The position numbers and the translations under genes were made by a program. The notes under the pieces are model-generated. The model saw only the letters and a program-made list of their open reading frames with translations. It had not been told where the DNA came from and did not search any database. From positions 1 through 5,051 of the forward strand of contig DMYC01000245.1 of NCBI GenBank assembly GCA_003482695.1: a stretch of DNA of 5,051 nucleotides, given 5' to 3'. This DNA comes from Clostridiales bacterium UBA8960. GTDB lineage: Bacteria > Bacillota > Clostridia > Peptostreptococcales > Acidaminobacteraceae. Shown here one piece after another: positions 1 to 4,316 of the stretch (the stretch's first letter is position 1; each line of letters starts with the position of its first letter).

Positions 1-432
1 AACTTCCATATAACCGACTGCCGCTGCGATAAATGCTTCTTTTGTGAACTTGCCTGTAGGCACAAGATCATTTTTCAGCTGAACGCCATTAACCGATGCG
101 ATGATCAAACCATATGCGTACCATGCGTCATCATCCGCATTGATGAAGTAGTCTGTGGCCAGCGGTTCTTTGAAGAATCGTACGTGATCTAGGTTAAGGC
201 CGAAGCTTGCGTTGATGAGGTGGATACCCTCCGCCATTGTCAAAACAGCATAAGGGTCAAATTTATCGTTCCCTTTTCCATGAATGATGCCTTTTTCCTG
301 TAGCATCAATATGTCTGATTTGTAACGACTGAATTCGATATCATTAAATGGCGCTGCAGCAAAGCTGCTTGACGTGGTGATTATTGTCAGCGCGAGTAAA
401 GCTAATCCAAGTTTGTGGTATTTATATTTCAT
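1..432 (-). CDS. SLH-domain secreted protein, 5' part (runs off left edge)
   Basis: An open frame of 144 codons reads leftwards from ATG at 432-430 and has no stop before the window edge, so only the N-terminus is seen. A GGAGG ribosome binding site at 443-439 supports this start. Residues 1 to about 27 form a classical signal peptide: KYKYHK, then a hydrophobic core (LGLALLALTII), then a small-residue cleavage region (SSSFAAA). The mature part opens with FNDIEF. Residues about 28-75 fit an S-layer homology repeat, with L..L.EKGIIHGKGNDKFDPYAVLTMAEGIHLIN matching the family pattern of Gly-Ile, G..d.FdP and T.aE. Residues about 94-143 (DAWYAYGLIIASVNG onwards) look like a second, more diverged SLH repeat. 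SLH repeats usually anchor exported proteins to pyruvylated secondary cell-wall polymer, so a cell-surface location is inferred. The effector domain, if any, lies outside the window. The SLH call is by pattern, without a profile search. Confidence 0.8.
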   Translation of the reverse strand, partial: MKYKYHKLGLALLALTIITTSSSFAAAPFNDIEFSRYKSDILMLQEKGIIHGKGNDKFDPYAVLTMAEGIHLINASFGLNLDHVRFFKEPLATDYFINADDDAWYAYGLIIASVNGVQLKNDLVPTGKFTKEAFIAAAVGYMEV

Positions 433-501
433 ATTGTACCTCCATTTATCGTTTATATGATTTAGACGTTTGGCACAGTAAAAAGTTCCACGTCGTCAAG
501 G

Positions 502-515
502 TGTATAATTATACA
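502..515. promoter_or_regulatory. Perfect 14-bp palindrome, candidate operator
   Basis: TGTATAATTATACA is its own reverse complement and lies between two divergent genes. It sits about 30 bp upstream of the -35 of the forward promoter and about 70 bp upstream of the SLH gene start. It contains a TATAAT hexamer on each strand, so it could instead supply -10 elements; no good -35 is found at 16-18 bp on either side. The core also fits the ArgR half-site pattern TGNAT/ATNCA. Operator function is inferred. Confidence 0.4.
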
Positions 516-544
516 TTAAATTTATTTAATATGCCTGTTTGGTA

Positions 545-573
545 TTGAATCGCCCAGGTGCTTGTGCTATTAT
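545..573 (+). promoter_or_regulatory. SigA-type promoter of the YjiH-family gene
   Basis: TTGAAT at 545-550 and TATTAT at 568-573 are separated by exactly 17 bp. The -10 is preceded by TG one base upstream (565-566), making it an extended -10. Transcription would start near 580, giving a leader of about 38 nt before ATG 618. This also argues against translation starting at GTG 558, which lies upstream of the -10. Confidence 0.75.
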
Positions 574-601
574 GGCAAAGATGCATTTTCAATATAGACA
601 T

Positions 602-607
602 GGAGGA
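602..607 (+). promoter_or_regulatory. Ribosome binding site that fixes the YjiH-family start
   Basis: GGAGGA ends 10 bp before ATG 618. A competing in-frame ATG at 600 overlaps this site and has no Shine-Dalgarno sequence of its own, and GTG 558 lies upstream of the promoter -10. ATG 618 is therefore preferred, even though the spacing is slightly long. Confidence 0.75.
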
Positions 608-617
608 TTACACTTAT

Positions 618-1967
618 ATGAACCGTTTTAAATTTATAGCACTTTCAATTTTAGGTTTCATTTTTTTCTTGGTCCCTTTTGAGTTGGGCGGAGAAAAGCG
701 AATTGCGATTTCGCATATTGTGAATATTGTTACATCAAACTACTTTGATGCCTTTATATCGTTCACACAGTTCAGTGCATGGGTCGTTTTACTTGGCACT
801 TTGGTATTTTCAGTTTACACCTCAAAATACAACACCTTGAACGACCTGTTCAAAGCATCCCCTTTAAACGCTGTCATGAGAATTCTAGGATCACTTTTAT
901 ATCTAATGGTCATTGGCGAGTGGTTTGTGGACACGTCTTGGGCCGGTTTAATTCTCGATCCAAATACTGGAGGGTTGATGGCTGGTGATGGCGGCCTCTT
1001 AACCACACTTTATATCACTTTTTTTGCAGGGCTTTTGTTTCTTCCGTTGCTCACGCATTTTGGATCGGTGGAGTTCATAGGGACGATGATCGGCAAATTT
1101 GTTGAAAAGGTATTCAAAGTGCCAGGTTACTCGGCTATTGATGCTATCGCATCGTTTGTTGGTGATGGTACGATTGGGATTGTGGTGACCGATACACAAT
1201 ACCAGCGTGGTTATTATAACCGACGTGAAGCATATATCATTGCGACCAGCTTTTCCATCGTCGGAATCGCTTTCGCGTCAGCCGTTGCTGAAGAGCTTGG
1301 TTTTTCAGGTATTTTTCCGATTTTCTATGGCTCGATTGCGCTTGTTACGGTCATCATCGCTTTGATTACAGCACGTTTACCTCTTGCAAAGTTCGGGCCC
1401 GATTATTATAATGGCGTCACACCTGTTCGCATCGAAGTTCCAAGTGACAGAAGTGTGCTGAGGCATGCACTTGTGACAGCTGAAACACAAGCGGGTTCAG
1501 TGAATCTCTTTGAGACTGTGATCGGGACACTGAGAAGCATTGCTCATATCTATGTTGGTTTTCTTCCGATTATCATGCTGGTGGGTACCGTTGCGCTCGT
1601 TCTTGCGGAGCACACATCGCTTTTCAATATCCTTGCAACACCACTTGTACCGCTATACCAATTGATCGGATACAGTGCCGAGGTTGCCGCTATGATGGCA
1701 CCTGCATCAATTGTGGGTTTTGCAGATATGTATCTGCCTTCACTTTTCATCAGCGCATCTGCATCCGAGGCATCGCGTTTCTTCATAGGCGTACTCGCCT
1801 TTACTCAGTTGGTGTTCATGTCTGAAACCGGAATGGTACTTGCCAAAAGTAAAATCGGTCTCAATTTCTTCGATGTTATCAAAGTATTTGTCTATAGAAC
1901 CGCACTCTCCTTCCCGATTTTGCTCGTGATCACGAATGTGCTCGTTTGGGGTGGCATAATAAAATAA
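618..1967 (+). CDS. YjiH-family membrane protein with nucleoside-recognition (Gate) domain
   Basis: This is a 449-residue integral membrane protein that begins MNRFKF. Hydrophobic segments lie at about residues 7-23, 53-68, 85-102, 128-147, 205-223, 232-251, 310-330, 335-353, 360-380, 388-408 and 425-447, so about 10-11 membrane spans. The stretch DAIASFVGDGTIGIVVTDTQ (175-194), followed by RGYYNRREAYIIATSF, is typical of the Gate domain shared with nucleoside transporters, FeoB and spore-maturation proteins. The second half (APASIVGFADMYLPSLFIS, then MSETGMVLAKSKIGL) looks like a second Gate-like half. As I recall, E. coli has separate shorter YjiH and YjiG proteins in an operon with the isoaspartyl dipeptidase iadA; a single chain of this length would be equivalent to both. 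Transport is the expected role, but the substrate is unknown. The gene is monocistronic: it has its own promoter and ends at a terminator facing the convergent cupin gene. Family assignment is fairly secure; function is not. Confidence 0.85.
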   Translation: MNRFKFIALSILGFIFFLVPFELGGEKRIAISHIVNIVTSNYFDAFISFTQFSAWVVLLGTLVFSVYTSKYNTLNDLFKASPLNAVMRILGSLLYLMVIGEWFVDTSWAGLILDPNTGGLMAGDGGLLTTLYITFFAGLLFLPLLTHFGSVEFIGTMIGKFVEKVFKVPGYSAIDAIASFVGDGTIGIVVTDTQYQRGYYNRREAYIIATSFSIVGIAFASAVAEELGFSGIFPIFYGSIALVTVIIALITARLPLAKFGPDYYNGVTPVRIEVPSDRSVLRHALVTAETQAGSVNLFETVIGTLRSIAHIYVGFLPIIMLVGTVALVLAEHTSLFNILATPLVPLYQLIGYSAEVAAMMAPASIVGFADMYLPSLFISASASEASRFFIGVLAFTQLVFMSETGMVLAKSKIGLNFFDVIKVFVYRTALSFPILLVITNVLVWGGIIK

Positions 1968-1969
1968 GG

Positions 1970-2075
1970 CATTACACCCGACGTAATGGAACCAAAATAA
2001 AAAGTAGTAATTGACAGACACACTGCAATTGCTACTTTCTTTGTTTTTCAAAATAACAGTCTTTCGGGCGTAATG
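1970..2075. repeat. Long inverted repeat enclosing a terminator
   Basis: CATTACACCCGA at 1970-1981 is complementary to TCGGGCGTAATG at 2064-2075 at 11 of 12 positions. The left arm also has a competing local partner, GTAATG at 1983-1988, which pairs with CATTAC at 1970-1975 across a 7-nt loop. The two arms therefore flank the terminator hairpin and could form an outer stem or an alternative small hairpin. A functional role is inferred only. Confidence 0.5.
2001..2049. terminator. Bidirectional Rho-independent terminator between convergent genes
   Basis: The arms at 2001-2013 (AAAGTAGTAATTG) and 2026-2038 (CAATTGCTACTTT) pair over 13 bp with one T/G wobble, around a 12-nt loop. A T-rich run (CTTTGTTTTTC) follows on the plus strand. 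The A-rich stretch upstream (CCAAAATAA) gives a T-rich tail on the minus strand. It can thus end the YjiH-family transcript from the left and the cupin transcript from the right. Confidence 0.8.
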
Positions 2076-2077
2076 GT

Positions 2078-2377
2078 TTACCTTACCTTAAGCACCAAAA
2101 GCTCGACGACATCTTCACCCGCGTTGAACAACAGCGATTCTGTCCCTTTTTTTACCTGCATGACTTGGCCGCGTTTTACTAGAACCGGCTGATTATTGTC
2201 CGCTTGAGCGCTTAATGTGCCTCTAAGCACAACGATGGTCACTTCAGCATCCGTAGGATGCTTTGGAAAGGTTTTCCCGATAGGCATCACAACATGGTTC
2301 ATTAGATAAGATTCATTATCGAAAATATTTTCAATCACTTCTTTATCCGTCAATTGGTACTCGAACAACTTTGGCAT
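2078..2377 (-). CDS. Small cupin-domain protein with degenerate metal site
   Basis: This 99-residue protein (MPKLFEYQL...) has the size and beta-rich pattern of a single-domain cupin (RmlC-like fold). Cupin motif 1 maps to residues 34-53: G34, H40, E45 and G53 are in place, but the usual HxH pair is reduced to H40-P-T42. Motif 2 maps to about 70-85 (GQVMQVKKGTESLLFN): it has Gly70, Gly78 and Asn85 but no histidine. Only one or two of the four canonical metal ligands remain, so it may bind metal weakly or act as a non-catalytic binding or sensing module. AAGGAG at 2388-2383 supports ATG 2377; the GTG six bases upstream lies within the ribosome-binding region and is rejected. The gene lies 68 bp downstream of the histidine-phosphatase gene on the same strand and may share its transcript. 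A TTGACT at 2450-2445 offers a possible separate -35, without a convincing -10. Substrate unknown. Confidence 0.75.
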   Translation of the reverse strand: MPKLFEYQLTDKEVIENIFDNESYLMNHVVMPIGKTFPKHPTDAEVTIVVLRGTLSAQADNNQPVLVKRGQVMQVKKGTESLLFNAGEDVVELLVLKVR

Positions 2378-2382
2378 AAGCA

Positions 2383-2388
2383 CTCCTT
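2383..2388 (-). promoter_or_regulatory. Ribosome binding site that fixes the cupin start
   Basis: Read on the minus strand, AAGGAG is followed by TGCTT and then ATG at 2377. The in-frame GTG at 2383-2381 shares the last G of this site, so it cannot be the start served by it. Confidence 0.75.
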
Positions 2389-2393
2389 TTGAT

Positions 2394-2420
2394 TTAATAT
2401 AGCATTAATACCCGTTAATA
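2394..2420. repeat. Three phased TTAATA direct repeats
   Basis: TTAATA occurs at 2394-2399, 2405-2410 and 2415-2420, giving start-to-start periods of 11 and 10 bp, about one helical turn each. All lie in the 68-bp gap between the phosphatase and cupin genes, just upstream of the cupin ribosome binding site. This could be a binding site for a protein on one face of the helix, or chance in AT-rich DNA. Confidence 0.35.
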
Positions 2421-2445
2421 CTTTACATGGACACGAACGCTTTAG

Positions 2446-3024
2446 TCAAGGCTCTTTAAAAACCCACTGCGGCCATACAAAATTTTCATCAAACTCGATT
2501 TCCACCACTTCGCCATACCCCACGGTTTTTCCTGTTAACGACTGAATCACCATGCCATGCGAAACAACCGCAACACAGTCATAGACCGTACAAAACGGCT
2601 TAAGTGCATTTTCCACACGGTTTCTAAAGGTTTCAAGTTCTTCCCAGTGTAATTCTGACGGTTCCAGAACAGGTGGTTTTCTGATGCCTTTATGCTCATA
2701 AAAATCAGAATATATGAATTTCAATTCTTTAAACGAGCTATAATTAAATGTCAAATCTGGAATCCACTCATGCAAATCATGAACGACTTTCGTGATGAGT
2801 CCCAATTTACTCGCTATTATCGCAGCGCTTTGCAAAGACCTTGTATAAGGCGATGACAAGATGATTTCTACACCACGATCTACAAGTTTTGGAACCGATA
2901 CACTCAAAATTTGATGGATGCCATCGTCATTGAGTGCTGCTAAATCGCGCCCTTGTCCTTTAAGTTCCCTTTGCGTACAGGGTGTATAACTTGGTTCACC
3001 GTGACGCACAAGCAATAGTTTCAT
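2446..3024 (-). CDS. Histidine phosphatase (phosphoglycerate mutase-like) family protein
   Basis: This 192-residue protein begins MKLLLVRHGEP, the signature of the histidine-phosphatase superfamily, in which the histidine (here His8 of R7-H8-G9) is transiently phosphorylated. Other expected active-site residues are visible: Arg62 in SSPYTRSLQSA, a probable acid Glu86 in LHEW, and His156 in VVSHGMVIQSL. All catalytic positions are intact, so an active phosphatase is likely. The family includes cofactor-dependent phosphoglycerate mutase, alpha-ribazole phosphatase (CobC) and many broad phosphomonoesterases. The mid-region (residues 91-128, rich in Phe, Lys and Tyr) is not diagnostic, so no substrate is assigned. 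The start is ATG 3024, preceded by GGAGGG; a TTG four codons upstream overlaps this ribosome binding site. The gene diverges from the cysteine-cluster gene. A minus-strand TATAAA at 3057-3052, with a weak TGTTAG 17 bp upstream, is a possible promoter. Confidence 0.88.
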   Translation of the reverse strand: MKLLLVRHGEPSYTPCTQRELKGQGRDLAALNDDGIHQILSVSVPKLVDRGVEIILSSPYTRSLQSAAIIASKLGLITKVVHDLHEWIPDLTFNYSSFKELKFIYSDFYEHKGIRKPPVLEPSELHWEELETFRNRVENALKPFCTVYDCVAVVSHGMVIQSLTGKTVGYGEVVEIEFDENFVWPQWVFKEP

Positions 3025-3028
3025 AATA

Positions 3029-3034
3029 CCCTCC
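3029..3034 (-). promoter_or_regulatory. Ribosome binding site that fixes the phosphatase start
   Basis: On the minus strand GGAGGG is followed by TATT and ATG 3024. The in-frame TTG at 3036-3034 would begin translation inside this Shine-Dalgarno sequence, and the shorter product begins directly at the conserved MKLLLVRHGE, as is usual for the family. Confidence 0.8.
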
Positions 3035-3076
3035 AAGTGGATGTTTCACTCTTTATACCCTACTCCAGTTAAAGCT

Positions 3077-3095
3077 AACATGCAAATCCCATGTT
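3077..3095. repeat. Short inverted repeat in the divergent promoter region
   Basis: AACATG at 3077-3082 and CATGTT at 3090-3095 are exact inverted 6-bp arms around 7 bp, so the centres of the arms lie 13 bp apart, suitable for a dimeric regulator. It lies between the divergent phosphatase and cysteine-cluster genes, upstream of both predicted -10 elements. Operator function is speculative. Confidence 0.3.
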
Positions 3096-3117
3096 GATTT
3101 TTATATTTCAAACACGA

Positions 3118-3147
3118 TAGTCAAGTCCATCTTTTATCTGATATAAT
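3118..3147 (+). promoter_or_regulatory. Extended -10 promoter of the cysteine-cluster gene
   Basis: TATAAT at 3142-3147 is preceded by TGA (3139-3141), a consensus extended -10. The -35 region (TAGTCA at 3118-3123, 18 bp upstream) is poor, which extended -10 promoters tolerate. Transcription would start near 3154, just ahead of the AGGAGG at 3163-3168. Confidence 0.6.
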
Positions 3148-3172
3148 CATAAGATGATTAACAGGAGGAAAC

Positions 3173-3844
3173 ATGAATCAAAAAATCAATCTTCATGATA
3201 TTTCAGATGGTCGACTTTATGACATAGATGATCTCGTTAGAGCAGATACAAACGGATGTGGTGGTTGCAGTGCCTGTTGCTATGGTGTTGGGGGATTTGT
3301 TGAACTCAATCCATACGATGTGTTCAAAATGACAACTGCAACTCAAATGTCTTTTGATGATCTGTTGCTTGAAAAACTTGAACTTTGTCTAAAAGGCAAG
3401 CGTCATTTTCCTTATTTAAGAATGTTAGGCGCTCAGGCGTGTTGCAGTTTCTTGAGTCAAGAGGGAAGATGCACGATTCATGCTAGCCGTCCTAGCATTT
3501 GCCGTCTGTTTCCACTAGGTCGTGTATATGATAATCAAGGTGATTTCAAATTCATCTTGCAGACCAATGCTTGTATAAAACCAAAACTTGATAAAATAAA
3601 GGTTGAAAAGTGGATTGGTATAGATCATTATGCTGCCAACAAAGCTTTTATATTGGCGTGGCATAATTTCAACAAGGCACTTGAATTTCGCATGAAGTTC
3701 ATGCGAGACACTGAAGAAGTTGGATCAACAAACCAGTATGTATTGGATGTTTTTTTTCATATTGAAGCAAAAAGCGACTTCGATTTTTACGATGCTTTTT
3801 TTAAAAAGCTTCCCTCCGCTAAAAATCACCTTGGAATATTATAA
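3173..3844 (+). CDS. YkgJ-family CxxCxxCC cysteine-cluster protein
   Basis: This 223-residue soluble protein starts at ATG 3173 behind AGGAGG (3163-3168). It carries the defining YkgJ/CxxCxxCC motif at residues 29-36: Cys29, Cys32, Cys35 and Cys36. The second conserved block is at 90-117: ACCSFL, G98-R-C100-T-I-H103, R106-P, C110-R and FPLGR, with a further Cys134 after it. This arrangement of about eight cysteines plus a histidine is typical of the family (Pfam CxxCxxCC domain), usually described as a putative zinc- or iron-chelating domain; a biochemical role is not established for most members. No signal peptide or membrane segment is visible, so it is probably cytoplasmic. The C-terminal 85 residues (KVEKWIGIDHYAANKAFILAWHNF onwards) look helical and are less conserved. 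The next gene on the same strand begins 70 bp downstream and has its own promoter; no terminator separates them, so read-through is likely. Confidence 0.88.
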   Translation: MNQKINLHDISDGRLYDIDDLVRADTNGCGGCSACCYGVGGFVELNPYDVFKMTTATQMSFDDLLLEKLELCLKGKRHFPYLRMLGAQACCSFLSQEGRCTIHASRPSICRLFPLGRVYDNQGDFKFILQTNACIKPKLDKIKVEKWIGIDHYAANKAFILAWHNFNKALEFRMKFMRDTEEVGSTNQYVLDVFFHIEAKSDFDFYDAFFKKLPSAKNHLGIL

Positions 3845-3857
3845 AGACAATTATGGG

Positions 3858-3886
3858 TCGACACCGAAGGCTAAACTGTGTATAAT
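3858..3886 (+). promoter_or_regulatory. SigA-type promoter of the DUF1292 gene
   Basis: TCGACA at 3858-3863 (one mismatch to TTGACA) and a perfect TATAAT at 3881-3886 are separated by 17 bp. The predicted start near 3893 leaves a leader of about 20 nt containing the GAGGTGA ribosome binding site at 3904-3910. It lies wholly in the gap after the cysteine-cluster gene, so the DUF1292 gene can be expressed independently. Confidence 0.8.
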
Positions 3887-3914
3887 CAGAGATATAAATT
3901 TATGAGGTGAAATT

Positions 3915-4250
3915 ATGTCTGAAAACAAAACAAATCATGACGCGGATCACGCATGTGGCTGCGGACATGACCATGACCACGATCATGATCATCATGTGCA
4001 TACTGTAACACTTGAACTAGAAAATGGTGAAGAGTTAATATGTCCAATTATCGAAATATTTGAAGTGGATGGTAAGGAATATATTGCGCTCCTCCATCCA
4101 GAAGAAGAAATCGCATTGCTTTATGGCTTTGTTGAGCATGATGATGAAAGTTTGGAACTTACTGAAATCGTCAGCGACGATGAGTATGCCCTTGTATCCG
4201 AAGCGTTTAATACGTTATTCGACGATGAAGAGGAAGAATTGGAAGTTTAA
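3915..4250 (+). CDS. DUF1292 protein with Cys/His-Asp-rich N-terminus
   Basis: This is a 111-residue acidic protein. Residues about 29-82 match DUF1292: HTVTLELENGEELICPIIEIFEVDGKEYIALLHPEE, then EIALLYGFVE. The family is widespread in Bacillota (for example B. subtilis YrzB) and has no defined function. The unusual part is the N-terminus: C14-G-C16-G-H18 is followed by alternating Asp-His to H26-H27-V-H29, so residues 8-29 hold nine histidines and two cysteines. Such tracts bind Ni, Zn or Co in HypB, SlyD and ZIP-type proteins, so metal binding or buffering is a reasonable inference. The C-terminus is strongly acidic (FDDEEEELEV). GAGGTGA at 3904-3910 supports ATG 3915. The gene follows the cysteine-cluster gene and ends 20 bp before a strong terminator. 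I recall similar His-rich leaders on some clostridial DUF1292 proteins, so this may be a subfamily trait rather than unique. Confidence 0.87.
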   Translation: MSENKTNHDADHACGCGHDHDHDHDHHVHTVTLELENGEELICPIIEIFEVDGKEYIALLHPEEEIALLYGFVEHDDESLELTEIVSDDEYALVSEAFNTLFDDEEEELEV

Positions 4251-4261
4251 TTTAGTGAAGT

Positions 4262-4306
4262 ATAAAAAAGGATAGGGACGGTCTTATGACCGTCCCTATC
4301 TATTTT
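4262..4306. terminator. Strong bidirectional terminator
   Basis: A perfect 13-bp stem is formed by GATAGGGACGGTC at 4271-4283 and GACCGTCCCTATC at 4288-4300, around a TTAT loop. TATTTT follows on the plus strand, and the AAAAAA run at 4264-4269 gives a T-tract on the minus strand. It lies between the convergent DUF1292 gene (stop at 4250) and the molybdenum-hydroxylase gene (stop at 4317) and serves both. Confidence 0.92.
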
Positions 4307-4316
4307 GAATATTATA

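Noticed and set aside
494..499. TTGACG on the minus strand as -35 of the SLH gene
   Set aside because: At 17-18 bp the -10 would be GTGCCA or TGCCAA, too poor; the TACTGT match is only 13 bp away. The SLH gene promoter remains unassigned.
558..617. N-terminal extension of the YjiH-family protein from GTG 558
   Set aside because: The extension lies over the promoter -10 (568-573), so it would not be on the transcript; it has no ribosome binding site, whereas ATG 618 has GGAGGA upstream.
1740..2051. Minus-strand open frame of 103 codons
   Set aside because: It runs antisense through the well-supported permease gene and across the terminator hairpin, has no recognisable domain and no convincing ribosome binding site.
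3720..3905. Plus-strand frame of 61 codons overlapping the end of the cysteine-cluster gene
   Set aside because: It is out of frame with a well-supported gene, spans the DUF1292 promoter, and its product shows no family features.
3960..4000. Tandem GAC/GAT-CAT DNA repeats as a possible microsatellite or CRISPR-like element
   Set aside because: The repetition is explained by the His-Asp codons of the DUF1292 leader; there are no spacers or unit conservation beyond codon level.
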